Of a stretch of DNA of 64,000 nt, positions 12,001 to 23,440 are shown one piece after another; the stretch's first letter is position 1; the number at the start of each line of letters is the position of its first letter. The notes below the pieces were generated by a model that had not been told where the DNA came from, did not search any database, and saw nothing but the letters and a program-made list of their open reading frames with translations. The stretch lies in the NCBI RefSeq assembly GCF_032362555.1, contig NC_083506.1:8293501-8357500 (forward strand), given 5' to 3'. The position numbers and the translations under genes were made by a program. The stretch comes from Amyelois transitella (Eukaryota > Arthropoda > Insecta > Lepidoptera > Pyralidae).

Positions 12001-13605
12001 ACGTCACGCTCGAGCACGGCTGGCGGACGGGGGCTATCATTAATGAGTTGACGGTAAATAAACATTTTATAGTTTTTGTTTTTGATATCATCTATTTTGA
12101 ATTTAAATGGGTGGCTAGGCAGTCAAGTCACACATATAACACCACAGCAGCTTAAGAGAGAACGAAAAAATGTAAAATGGTTTAGAATCAGTCCCGTATA
12201 TTTTTATTTAATTTTTTATTTATGTTGATGGCATCACAAAAAAAATTGGGTCACGCCTTCAAAGATTTAGATTTGTATTTTTCTCACCAAAAGAACGTTT
12301 GACTGTTAATTTTAAAAGGCGACTAAGGGATAGGCTTATAAACTTGGGATTCCTCTTGTAGGTGATGGGCTAGCAACCTGTTACTACTACTCTATGTACT
12401 ACTACTACATAGAGCCATACAGCTGAATGTGGCCTTTCACTCTTTTCTAGACCGTTGGCTCTGTCTATTCCGCGAGGCATATAGACGTGACAACATGTAT
12501 GTATGAATGTTTTTTATCCCATCGAACATCCTATCTTTTGTAAATTCCAAATCACAATCAGATTCATAGTAAAATTTATTTATTTTAGCACGAGATCAAC
12601 ACGCTTAACACGCGCTCATTCAAAGAAAACGCCAATTGGCTACAGATGCTCACTCAGTTGATTGAGGACCACCAGGACTATAAGGAACCTGAGGCGATTC
12701 AGGTTTTAGAAGAATGGATGGCGGAGAGAGACTATCTCAGGTTAGTACATATTTATTTGATAGAAATAACGAATGGTTAACTTGCTACGCTTTATGTTTG
12801 TGCAATGTTGTATATAATCGGTAAAAATGCTGGACAGTGTCACAAAGAAACTGCAGAAAGTGTAATATTTAACGTTGTCGCGACTTTTTCACAATATGCT
12901 ATTTGATATACATCGTGTAATGGTTCCTTGTTCCAAGGAAATGCATGAGCTTATTAATAACATCAAAAGTTATTGGGATTTTCATTTGGATTTTCAGTCA
13001 GTCGGGGTCCTCTTTTATTTTTATTTATATATTTATGTACAACAAAAAAAAAAACAAAAGAAACAGAAAGTAATACTTTGTATGGAGGCATTATTTATTT
13101 CTTTTATACATTTTGAAGATTGTTTTGTGCTGTTTGTCTATATGAACTTAATTACTGTGCCGGCATCATGTGGGAAAAGGTATCGTCGAAAGATTAGTAA
13201 AGATTGGATGATGAAAATTCCTGCAGACTTATTATCATTATCACTTATACAGAATATGTTCAGTGTTATTGTTGCGTTATGCGATTGTTGACTTGCTCTT
13301 CAAAATTGATGTTTATTGTTCAATTGGCGCTGTAAATAACGCGTGATTGTATCTTTTGCTTTTCATGCTGTCATTGTAGGAGTTATTATATCGCTTCCAG
13401 GAACGACATCAAGGCAGTGTTTAACCCACAGTTCGGTAGCGTATTCCGGACGTACCACAACCCGACATACTTCTCACGGCGACTATTCAGATTTGCTGAT
13501 ATTTATACCTCAAATATCACTAATTTACTCAATTACTCATTAACTCACACGTTCTATCCCAGACGTGGCGTTATGCCACACGAATATGGCTCATATTTCG
13601 TATAG
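6060..13605 (+). CDS. 5'-nucleotidase domain-containing protein (NT5DC2/NT5DC3-like, HAD superfamily)
   Basis: Nine exons, 6060-6210, 6445-6620, 8022-8249, 9716-9850, 10312-10469, 10778-10964, 11913-12053, 12589-12740 and 13380-13605, splice in frame to 517 residues. HAD motifs are in order: [11 protein letters not shown] (Asp80/Asp82), LFLVTNSPF (Thr276), VNANKPKFF (Lys308) and [10 protein letters not shown] (Asp367, Asp372), as in the cytosolic 5'-nucleotidase II/NT5DC family. The N-terminal 50 residues are Arg-rich and contain RREYST, resembling a mitochondrial presequence, as expected for NT5DC3-type proteins. The ATG at 6060 is preferred because it supplies this presequence and joins exon 2 in phase. 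All key acidic residues are kept, so a phosphatase is possible, but true substrates of NT5DC proteins are poorly known. Introns 2, 6 and 7 host repeats. Confidence 0.93.
7175..7960 (-). mobile_element. 5'-truncated non-LTR retrotransposon (reverse transcriptase C-terminus) in an NT5DC intron
   Basis: Read on -, the stretch encodes pieces of a reverse transcriptase end: an RQGC-type block near 7750, then [37 protein letters not shown]-like and [11 protein letters not shown], and a final [16 protein letters not shown]...VSAYPSG. These blocks are familiar from abundant moth retroelements. The frame is broken by stops, so it is a dead fragment. It lies antisense to the host gene, within intron 2. 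Confidence 0.8.
8510..9180 (+). mobile_element. Helitron-like/non-autonomous repeat in an NT5DC intron
   Basis: It begins near CTACACTAATATTATAAAG, includes TTTGTTTGTTTGG and a GACCGATTTTAAAAATTC block, and ends GGGTCGCTAGTAC. This matches the layout of the copies at 62265-62490 and 5224-5400. No intact ORF. Confidence 0.55.
9930..10035 (+). mobile_element. Non-LTR element 3' tail
   Basis: GGTTGACTGGTAGAGAATG, then TAAGTCCGCATTTTGTAC and GTGCAATAAAG, is the usual 3' end of a moth LINE family. A second copy ends near 23590. It is a severely truncated insertion in intron 4 of the NT5DC-like gene. Confidence 0.55.
11567..11665 (+). repeat. SINE-like repeat family A, partial
   Basis: ACGGAGTAGACAGAGCCAAC followed by a CACGTTCAGC block identifies the family. 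Only the head half remains. It lies in intron 6 of the NT5DC-like gene. Confidence 0.65.
12316..12512 (-). repeat. SINE-like repeat family A, near full length
   Basis: Antisense copy containing AAAGGCGACTAAGGGATAGG, GATGGGCTAGCAACCTG and TTGGCTCTGTCTATTCCGCG, in the intron between exons 7 and 8 of the NT5DC-like gene. Confidence 0.75.
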
Positions 13606-16023
13606 TTTTAAGATTAATTGTTTAAAGTAAAAACTTTAAAAGTAGATTAAGATCAATTGTGTTTCGTTGTATAAAGACTGGAAAGGAGTTATTATACCAT
13701 TTGTTTAGGAGATGTTTGACATTTTATAGATGAATATTTTTACAATTTAAAGTGATACCGAAATCGATATATCGTTATTTCTGGTATACTCATAATTTTT
13801 GGTATATTTTACATAAGCAAATTTTGGAATATGCGTGAAAATTATATTTTCTTTTGTGGAATATTACTTTTCTTGTTGTTGATATTTTTGTTGATAAACT
13901 GAGTTTATATACATGTTATACAGTATATATATACTAAATACATTAAGTAATTTTAACTTGGGGCTACTTATTGGATTTGCTCATTTTGATCGGCTTCTTG
14001 TGTTCATTGTTTAGAAATCGAATCATGTCTTTGTAGAATATAAGTATTCAGCCAACTATATTCTAGTCAAATGTATTTAATACTGTCTCGTTAAAGTTAA
14101 GTTTGAATATTTTGTAATGTTTATAGTATACCTGCTAAGTTAACATAATTGTATAAGGTGTTTTAAATCATTCATTTTAGAGTAAAACATATTTATTATA
14201 TTTTTTAATTTAATATTTATGTTAATTTACCTTAGACATATTTATTTATGGCAGTTTTACATGCATATAAATATATTTTTGCTGCAATTTGTATATTTAG
14301 CAGTTTTGTGAATAATATAGTCTCCAATGCTCTGTACATGGGCCATCCTCCTTGATATTCTCCAGTGCTTTCCAAAGTGTATATTTGGAGTGTCAATTCA
14401 GTGTTGTGCCCCACACAATGATTATATTTTTTCATTCTTGATTAACGAGTCGGTGCCAGATCAAAGTTTTCAGTGGAACAGAAGGAGTTAAGGCTCCTGA
14501 TAAAAAATACATTAATACCACTGGATGGCGCCAGGCACTGGAAAGTGGAAATTAATTTTACTCTTGATTTTTGTTTTTATTATATATATTTTTATTTAAG
14601 TCTCTAAGGAAATAAATCTCATACATCATTATACGAAAATACATTTATGCAAACTTAGCTTTAGACCAAAACATATCTTTGTCAATTTGTAACATCATAC
14701 CTACATTATACAAAATATAGTTATATTTTAAAATTACTAGCAAATTTCACATGACATGATGAAGATATGGAAGTATTAAATATCACGTTTCGCTATTTAG
14801 AAGAATTTTATTTAAAGTTTCGATCGATATACCCCGAATAAAATGTAGTCATTTTATGTATATAATCTTATGTATTATAAAATCATTTGTTTTGTTCGAA
14901 TGATATAAAATAGAATAGGCATGTTCTGACAGATCCGAACTACATTCAGCGACTGCTATTTGATAGAATCAGTATTTTCGGATGCATTTTACTACTATAC
15001 AAAATATACAACAGCTTTACAAGTACTATTTAATCAACTTAGTAGCTACTTTTAAAATCAGTAATGTTTTTGCCTAAATATCCAAAAGTGGACAACGTAG
15101 TGATTCTCTTTATGAACTGTCTGTAGTTATTATACAATATGTCTAAATTGTTGCAAATTGAAGATTTTGATTACAATCTTCAATTTGTCTACACATAATA
15201 ATGTTCTAAGTTATAACAAAAACGTAGAGTTCAGCAAGCGTTGAAATTAAAATTCAAGTAGTTACTGTAATACTGTAAGCCTTTGTTTGTTTTTAATATG
15301 CAGATGATTATTGTGCCATTACTTGACTCATAATAAACTAGACAATAAATCATTGAAATATCAACATTGCGTTTTGTATTTTTTTCCATAGTATTTTCCC
15401 CGTAAATGTTAACCTATCATCGACGTGTTTTAAAAATAATAAATAAAATATTTTTGTCTTTATAATTCTGATTGATGATCGTATTCTACTTATTCGTTGT
15501 AGCGTTATCTCAAAAGTCGTGACATGACCTGTGAGACTAAGTTCTATCGATAACAACTATTTGCTTCGACACAAATACACTTCGTAGAAATCATACACAA
15601 GTTTGGAGATGATTAATGTGTGATAATAAGATTTAAAATATAAATAAAAACAACACTATATGTTTAATTTTTTTATACACATGCAGTTAACACAACGCCT
15701 ATTTAAATAAAAATATGTATTAAAAATAAATTATTTGTATTAACTTAAATTAACTATGGCAAGTCGGTTTTACTAAAAATGGGGAAATGTTTTAATTATT
15801 AGTTGCTTAAATGGTTGTAAGAAATCTTCATATTAACTTCGAATAAATTAATCTTATTTTATGACATTTAAGAAGAACAATGTTTATCTCTGGAAACACG
15901 GGTAACGCAACCTTATATTTTCATTATCATCCTTACGTTTAACTCGGTTATGTCCTTCCACGGGAACAGCCCGTGGTACGCCTACGACTATTATACAGGA
16001 GAAAAATTAATCAAATAAACATG
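13606..16023. other. Gene-free AT-rich interval between the NT5DC-like gene and the EndoU paralogue
   Basis: It contains the 3' UTR of the NT5DC-like gene (an AATAAA at 14611-14616 is one possible processing signal) and, at its right end, the 3' end of the minus-strand EndoU gene (TTTAAT at 15791-15796 reads ATTAAA on -). A 13-bp hairpin lies at 15154-15187. No exon was found. Confidence 0.5.
15154..15187. repeat. 13-bp inverted repeat
   Basis: CAAATTGAAGATT at 15154-15166 and its exact reverse complement at 15175-15187 flank an 8-base loop in AT-rich intergenic DNA. Confidence 0.7.
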
Positions 16024-19000
16024 TTAAAATTGTGGGTAGGCTGTATCTATGAGTTTCACATTCTCTGCGGTAAGAGTCTTGGTTTGTATGCTGAAGTTGA
16101 TGTTGTTGTAGCGAAGGTTGCAGGGCCGGTCTGGGCGGGCCATGAAGCAGAGCGTGTATAGAGCGGTCTCGAGTTCGGGGGAAGTTCCCACGAACATTGT
16201 CACCTCTGGCGCATCCTTGGTCTCCGACAGGACAGAGTGCTGCTTCAGTATCATGCCTTTCTGTAATGAGTTTAGACCTATTTATGATTGTCTTTGGCAA
16301 GTTTTTAAGGCACTCTTAACATTTAAGCGTAGCGTATTCTGATAGGGAGGTCGCGTTTTTAATATAATATCGTCAGTAACACATTGAGACGCCTCACAGC
16401 TTTTGCGGAATTCGTAAACAAAGGGACGGGAAGCAACTCATATTTAAAGTTCTCCTTTTAATAATTTTAGAGATAAGCAAACAAATTATTCTCTGTTGGA
16501 CGTTTCAGGAACCTTTATTCCTCCTATTAGTCCATGTTCTGTGTCCACCTGTCTGGAAGAAAGCTCGGGGGGAAATAGGTGTTTTATTTTCAGTACTTAC
16601 TCCCGCAAGGTCGAGTTTGTTGATGTATCCAAGGTAGTTTGCTTTGTGGTCCAATTCGCGCTTGGCAAAGAACAGCCAGCTGTGCAGGCCTGAAATTTTT
16701 GTATTTGATTTGATTATATTGACTTTTGTAAAATATAATATCATCAAAGACAGAAGACAAGAAAAATTAATAGACATGATATTGTATCCAGTTGCCTTCC
16801 TTATGTTACTGTCTAAATCTTTCATCATTTCTCAATTTCAAAGTAGTGGTTCTCAACCGGAAGAATAACTGGCAAGCTGGCTAGCAACCAACTGGTCGCA
16901 TGAAACACTAGGTAATAATCATAATTCTGATTCTCTTACCGAGTACAGTGTCAGATTTGAGCTCAGCCATGAAGATGTTTTCGAAGGCACAGCTGCATTT
17001 GCACAGTCCAGTCCAGTGCCGGGCGTACTTCGTGAACCAGATCTTCTTGAGGAGCTCCACTTGTTCCGGATATTCGTTTAATTGCGTCAAACCTGCGAGT
17101 TAAGATCGAACATACATACATTCATCAAATAATTCCTCTTTCTCGGAAGAAGGCAGAGAGCCCCTATATATTTCCGTTTGCCACGATTTCATTCTCTTAA
17201 TGCAAGCCCATCGGTTTAGGGTACTCTTCAAAGGTCAAGCACTTTCCACAGAACGTCCCCGATTTAATCAAGGTACGTTCGCCTTCCCCTTCCAACGTTC
17301 CCATTCACACTGGCTTTGTTTTATTTGCTTTGTCAATCTGTTTATGAACGAACTCATAAATAAGGTGAGTAAGCGCAAACAGATATGAGCACGTGTGATG
17401 GATAAGTTTAACAATGTTACGAACACTTGCAGGTGGGTGACACGGAATTCTACATTTTTTAGTCATCTGGCTGGTAAGTTCAGCCGAGGCGAAATGCAGT
17501 CTTAGCGTACTCACATTGGTAGTTATATATTACTATGATTGTTCTCTTGGATACTTTGTAAAGAATTATTTTAAAACCTTTGGCGCAGTAGTAGCGTTCA
17601 TGCCACTTAAACATAAAGTCCTTTGATTTGATCTCCCCATTGGTATAAGACGAAAATTACCCATTTATCTGCTTATACTTTTACTTTTAGTCTGGCTCAA
17701 TCTTTATAATACTATTTGTGTAATATTTCATAGCACGAAGTCATGCTAATCTAAACCTTGAATTAAAATTATGCTTTATACATGTAAATACCTTACCTTT
17801 GCTGACCAGATATGTCATGAGACTCCTAATTGGGCCGGTCGCAAGTATAGTGTTAATGTAAGTGACTTGTTCCGTTTCTTCCTGCAACATGAGATCACCG
17901 TTAATAAAGGTTGTCTGCGTTTTGTTTGATAAAAAGCAAAATTTATGATATTTTATGCATTGAAAGATTGAGTGTCATCCTAGGTTTATTACCAAGGATA
18001 GTACTTATAATTCTTCAATAAGAGCCGGTTCTCCAGGGCAATGTAAGTTTAAGGCAGACCTAAAAATCGCTACAGTGTGTAAGAAGGAGTACCTATCGGT
18101 TTTAAAGTTGCTTTATAAAAAAATATTTTGTCTTTCCTTCAGCAATATTTCATATATTTTATTGAAAATACTTATCATACTTTGCACGGAAATTATTTAG
18201 GTAGGTAGGTACTTACCTAGATTTCACAATAGGTAATTTAATTTTCATAACATTCAAAAATCTTAAAATGTGGCTTCAATACATGGAAATGACAATATTG
18301 GCATATATTATTGTTTTAAGTCTTAAGAATTCGAATCGGAATTTTACTTACATTAGGTGTGACGAATTCTGGCCTAATCACGTTTTTGTGATAGTTATCG
18401 AAGAGGGCCACAAAAGGTCTTATTGTGGGCCCATTCCACACATTTTCCGGCACGTTCAGAAGACTGGAACAAAAATAATATGTAAATATTTATATGCTAC
18501 ATACTATATCTTGGATAATATCTCGTCGACGAACCTAATTAGGTAAATAGAATGACCTAGAATACCAATTCTGACAAAGGTTTTATCAGCTGTTGTGACA
18601 TAGTTACTTATATAATCACGTCTATTTGGGTATATAGCCTTGCAGGGTAGACAGAGCCAACAGTCATGACTCAGACTGAAAAGCCACGTTCAGCCGTTTG
18701 GCTTAATGATAGAATGGAGATTCATATTAGCCCATCGCCACATAGTTTACTTGTAGGTAAATAAAAGGTAAGTTTTAAACTTTATATGTAGGTACTACCC
18801 TAATTTCTAGATTCTAAAATCGGATCCTCGTGAAAATCCGCTCTTAAAATCAGATCATAGTAACCATGTTGTTGTAACATCACAGAATTATTAAAATAAC
18901 ATCACAATTTCAGTTGCTAGAATAATAGATAGGTACTTTGTTGGAAAAAGGTAGGTCTGTACTAAGGCAATTTCTTGATTCCTCGTTGATGCTTAATCAA

Positions 19001-19872
19001 TTTGTGTACTAAATCATGGAGCTACAAAAATTATTTATCAAACTCGTTTCAAGTTTCTGACAAGTTCTACCTATATGTTGGTATTTCTGATGAAGTCATT
19101 GTTAAGATTCATTGTTATGTAAATTAAGTTCATATTGTATACATATGATTTAATCTTGTACCTACCTAATATTGACCACTTTACTATTTAGGGCGAATAT
19201 CTATATAAGATTACACCGGATGCCTTGACAAAAGTTAGAAACAATACCTACTTAATTCTTATTATGTACATGATATACGTACATAAACATAAATAAATAC
19301 CTAGTAACCTATTAACGTAATTACGGTTTCATATCGCATTTCATTTAAAAGCGACGGAGAAATGGGAATGAGTATCAACAAGTTCATTCTATCTATCTAC
19401 TAAATCGTTAGTGGTGACGTATTATAAATAAATGGCCAATCTACTTGGTATTCAGGCGGTGTTAATGAAAATGCCTGTCCAAAGTGACTTACTTCGATTG
19501 CGCCTCGTCGTTCTTCGACATGGGACTGGTTTTGCCTTGAAGATTGACCTGAATGTAGTTGAATGCATTATTGATATCCGCGTTGAACATCTCATCACTG
19601 ACTCGGAGGAGGTCATCGTCAGTGGTGGAGTCTTGCACTTGCTTGAGGAGGTCATCGTAACTTTTCTTCTTCGCGTAATCTACCACTCCTCCGACGACAG
19701 TTCCGATTTGCTGAAGCGTGTTCGTGGCGGAGTTTCCTTGCTGGCCACCGTTAGCGACTTGGTTACTGATGAGGTTTGGCAAAATGCTGTTGAAGATTTG
19801 CCCGGCAGCATGGGCGATGTCGTCAGCTCGAGTAGCCGCCAAAAGCGTCAGGAAAATAAATGAGATTTTCAT
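16024..19872 (-). CDS. Secreted EndoU-like paralogue with substituted catalytic residues
   Basis: On -, exons 19872-19493, 18463-18352, 17881-17797, 17092-16940, 16689-16601 and 16260-16024 join in frame (phases 2,0,1,1,0, as in the 1-2894 gene) to give 351 residues. Residues 1-16 (MKISFIFLTLLAATRA) form a signal peptide. The EndoU domain starts near residue 80 and keeps ENVWNGPT, FDNYHKN, IRSLMTYL and MFVGTSPELETALYTLCF. At the catalytic positions, the paralogue's GFEH is AFEN (Asn231 for His), the second His is kept (LHSW, His246), and the Lys aligned to DKPVDSMF is Ala290 (DAPEVTMF). RNA cleavage by the usual mechanism therefore looks unlikely. It also has extra cysteines (CKCSC, residues 223-227). 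I chose the ATG at 19872; an in-frame TTG two codons upstream is not needed. Confidence 0.92.
17105..17400 (-). mobile_element. Decayed non-LTR retroelement tail in an intron of the EndoU paralogue
   Basis: It shares with 7175-7960 the order microsatellite (ACATACATACAT-like), AGGCAGAGAG, TGCCACGATTTCATTC, TGCAAGCCCATCGGTTTAGG and CGATTTAATCAAGGTACGTTC. It is strongly diverged and non-coding. Confidence 0.5.
18615..18735 (+). repeat. SINE-like repeat family A
   Basis: TCACGTCTATTTGGGTATAT, GGGTAGACAGAGCCAACAG and TTGGCTTAATGATAGAATGG identify it. It lies in the first intron of the minus-strand EndoU paralogue. Confidence 0.7.
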
Positions 19873-21603
19873 GGTCAAGTAATTGAATCAGTACGTTGAG
19901 AGTGTAGGGATCACGGCGCACTAGTGATCTCTGCGCCCGCGTCGGCTTGGCCACACATTGCGACCTCTGGCTTACGTCACTCTAGGCATACTCGTATGTA
20001 CGTTATTAAGTAGATACAGAACGCTATTGAGATTTAACCTGCAGACTTCCAGTTTTTGCGTTTTGTTGTGATTATTGACCATGACTTGTTATTGTCAATA
20101 TTTTTGTAATGTGGTTTATAGTGGTAAATTTGTTACGAAAAAAAAACTTTACTTTGCCTACGACTTTATCCACGTTTATCTGGGGTTTTCTTCAAAAAGT
20201 AACATTATCAAATTTTATCAAAATCGTCAAGTTTATTCCATAACAAACAGAAAACAAATATTATTTCTCTAATTAACTAAATGTACCTACCTATTATTCG
20301 TATGGATTTGCCCTTCTAATGAGAACTGTTATGATACCTACTCTAAATCATCTGGATATTGTTTAGATATATACGCTTTTATTACAAAAGATAGACTAGA
20401 TAACTAATAAATAAAAGTTTCTTGTGTGCAAAATTATTTGAAAAGTGTATTAAAATACAGATTGACTAGTAGTAAACAATGAAAAGTTAACATTCCCTAT
20501 CTTCGGTAAATGCAGATCAGACCTGTCTTTTGTAGTAGTTTCTCCGAGTTATTTGTAACCATTTTGCCTTGGGAAGTACACCCATGAGGTCACTAGTTTT
20601 ATTTCTAAGGCTGACAACATCACATCATGTCATGGCATATGTAGTAGTGCAAACAAAAAGAAAGTCAGAAAAGAGACATTACCTCGACGGTCGCAGGCGA
20701 GCGCGCATCTGAAATGCAACAGTTGCGTGCGCCTGCGCCGGGAAAATCTAAACTTCACGTCATGTTTTATGCATCAGGCGGCTTCCAGCACCGTCTATAG
20801 ATCAAAATCGACGCTTCAGTTTAGATAGGGTAAGTAATAAACTTCAATGCTGCCAAATACCATTGAAACTCTACTTTTAATTTGAAATAAGTATTGAATA
20901 AACCTAGTTGATACTGATAATTTTAATGAAATTAATGGATTTGAAGTGAAACTCACGACTGGATTCTGGAATATGCTGCCAATCAAGTATAACCGCAACT
21001 TCTCATTTGGGTTACGTGGAGAGAGAAGGCCAATATCACATTGCTTCACAGTCAAAATTATAGTAGGAAGGGATAATCTTGCTCCCGAAACTGGAGTTGT
21101 TTTACCTTAAAAGGTAAACAAAAAAATGTAAATGCTTCAATGAAAGAAATTAAATCTGATTGGTTTTATAGCTTCTGTGGAAATCCATCTAAGTGTGTCA
21201 GAGATTGGTTGGTTATTTAAATTTTCCAAAACAATTTTAATATTCACATGAGATCTAAATAAAAAAGTGCTTAAAACTATTTTATATTAAATGATATTTA
21301 TAAATTAGGTAATATTATAAGTGAATCGAATAAACAAAACCTGTTAATCTGTACCGAGAAAATGGTTATCGCAGAGGCCACTGTTAAGGTCATCGAGCGT
21401 TGTATCGAAGCTCAGTCGAAATCTTGTCAGATTGCCAGTGTGTTCAGTCAATATCTAACATACAAGTTTATAGCCTATAATCAGTGTCCAAGAAGTTTAG
21501 TTTTTATTTTAGTAGTCAGAAATCCTTAACTGAAGAAGAAATAAGGATATTTTATATTAGAAATAGGAAGCAGTCGGCCCCCAGCCTTTTTAGTAAGGAC
21601 ATT
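19873..21603. other. Divergent intergenic region between the EndoU paralogue (-) and the proline-rich protein gene (+)
   Basis: These 1.7 kb must hold both promoters. On the + side, TCAGT initiator-like words occur at 21444 and 21481, the latter about 120 bases before the ATG; no well-placed TATA box was seen. On the - side the first 150 bases upstream of 19872 are GC-richer. A GC-rich patch also lies at 20680-20760. No exon was found. Shared control of the two secreted-protein genes is only a possibility. Confidence 0.45.
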
Positions 21604-22466
21604 ATGAAGGCCGCCGTAGTTGTGTTGTTGTTTTGTCTTCATTGCAGTGTAGAGTGTGAGTATTTTTTTATAAGTAATATTATGTTTCTTTTAATATCAG
21701 TAACCATTTAAAAATAGTTTTCGTATGTATCGAGTAGGTATAAAGGAAAACCATATGTGCAACACTTGATAAATGTAACCTAACCATAACCTAAAATATC
21801 AAAAACTTAGTTGTTAAGAATACTTTTTAATTTATAAAAAATGTTATAATTCTGATGTATACACAAAAAAAATGTTGATATCCTGGTCATCTTGCCGTCT
21901 GCACCCTATGGCTTTCTCTCTGCAAGTTATTTTTACTTGTAAATTAGACGACATTTTGTCGTTAAGATTGATATTGACGGAAAACAATTAAAGATCGATA
22001 ATTGATTCTGTAAACAATTACAGGTCGTAAAACGTATGCACCAATCGACAAAAATGCAAACTTGGCTTTCATCAATATGGAAGGCGGCGGCGGAGCGCGA
22101 CCACCCTCAAACCAGAAACCTGCAGTATCTTCAAACCAACAACCCCCACTTTCTTCAAACCAGCAGCCCCCGCCCAGCTCTCCGGGCAAGCCATCGTCTC
22201 CTACCAAGGTCAACCCTCCTCAAGTTTCACCGACGCAACCCCCGGCTAAACCGATAGTAACAATGGTTGCTCCTACGCCAGCTAAACCTCAGCCTCATGT
22301 AAACCCGACCCCCGCTCCAGTGAAACCTAACCCAGTAAAACCTGGATCACCTGTAACCACTCCTGGACCGGGAAGCGTGAAGCAGCTAGTCAATTTCTAC
22401 GACAGTCAAGGCAAAGCGAGTGTCATCAGGCCATACAGCTACAGCCAAGCAGTAAAACAGGGATAA
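21604..22466 (+). CDS. Secreted proline-rich protein, two exons, function unknown
   Basis: Exons 21604-21655 and 22024-22466 join at phase 1 (GAGT|GTGAGT...TTACAG|GT) to give 164 residues. Residues 1-18 (MKAAVVVLLFCLHCSVEC) form a signal peptide. After a short YAPIDKNANLAFINMEGGGG segment comes a low-complexity region rich in Pro, Ser, Lys, Val and Thr, with the repeated unit SSNQQPP. No cysteines follow the leader. The last 25 residues differ in style: VKQLVNFYDSQGKASVIRPY and SYSQAVKQG look like a conserved non-repetitive tail. I do not recognise a named family. The tail reminds me of linker sequences in insect EndoU precursors, so a truncated relative of the neighbouring genes is conceivable, but I cannot verify that. 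Candidate AATAAA signals are at 22493 and 22540. Confidence 0.85.
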
Positions 22467-22492
22467 AGGTTAAGAATGATTGAATATGAAAA

Positions 22493-22545
22493 AATAAACA
22501 ACCAGTAGAAATTGGTAGTGTTCTTTTGGTATGTACTGTAATAAA
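22493..22545 (+). terminator. Poly(A) signals of the proline-rich protein gene
   Basis: Two AATAAA hexamers, at 22493-22498 and 22540-22545, follow the stop codon within 80 bases. Confidence 0.6.
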
Positions 22546-23304
22546 GGTAAACAATATTTTTATTGAAAAATATATTTTAATTTAATTTGCCTAGGGAAGA
22601 CAAAAAATAACATATGACATAATAAATTACTTATACTTTTATAAAAAATAGAAATTTGAAACATATAGATAGATTTGAAATTTGTTTTTTTTTTTAAGAC
22701 ATGAAGCATCATTCAAAAATAACAATTTACACGTAACTCTTCTATAGAATTAAAAATGAATAATTATCAAGTCATATAATGAAGTAAAAGTGGCTTTTTA
22801 AAATAGTAGAGACTTAATTAAAATGCCACTCATTTTAAAACTAGATCTTTTGTTTCAGCTGGGTAGTTATGTTCCTATATTTCGATTAGAAGATATCTTA
22901 CAGTTTTCAAAAATAGAGTTACCATTTGATATGTACTTACGCACGGCTTTTTTCGAATCGAATCGAAGTTTTTCTTTCATAAATAAATATTTTTGATTGT
23001 TGGCGTTATGGTAAAAACAGTCTGGAAATATAAGCTAAATCTTCAAATTTATTGATTAAAAAGTTTGTATTTTTCTACAAATAAACTCAAAAAAGATTTG
23101 CCGAAATTTGCACAGAGATATAAAAGACCGGCAGAGGTAACAAACTACTTTTGGCTGCACGCCTTTGGAATAAACTGCCTCTTCATAGAAAACTGTTTCC
23201 TTCTGCTAATTCCTTTAAAAATAATCTTAGTAAATTCTTTCTCGAGTCTTGAATTTGTTATTAATTTAAGTATACAAACATGTTTATATATATATTACTT
23301 TATT

Positions 23305-23440
23305 TATATATGTACGTAAATTATAAGTCTTTAGGATGCTAAAGACTTATTATTTACATACATATATAGGCAAGGGTGAACAACAGATCATTTACGAGGT
23401 ATGATGGTACCTCGTAAATGAACTGTTGTTCACCCCTGCC
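23305..23440. repeat. Two adjacent long hairpins
   Basis: Hairpin 1 has 29-base arms at 23305-23333 and 23340-23368 (27 of 29 pair) with a 6-base loop. Hairpin 2 starts at the next base, with 33-base arms at 23369-23401 and 23408-23440 (31 of 33 pair) and a 6-base loop. The arms were compared base by base. A LINE-like 3' tail follows directly. This could be a transposon end, a template-switching product or a transcribed hairpin RNA. Confidence 0.85.

Noticed and set aside
12875-13291. 138-codon ORF on + between the last two NT5DC exons
   Set aside because: It lies in an intron, is AT-rich, has a lysine/glutamine homopolymer-like stretch and does not join the flanking exons in frame.
8022-13605. 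Possible pseudogene status of the NT5DC-like gene because of many intronic repeats
   Set aside because: All nine exons are open, in phase, and keep every HAD motif.
19432-19863. 143-codon ORF on +
   Set aside because: It is the antisense shadow of the first exon of the minus-strand EndoU paralogue, which has a signal peptide, correct splice site and paralogue similarity.
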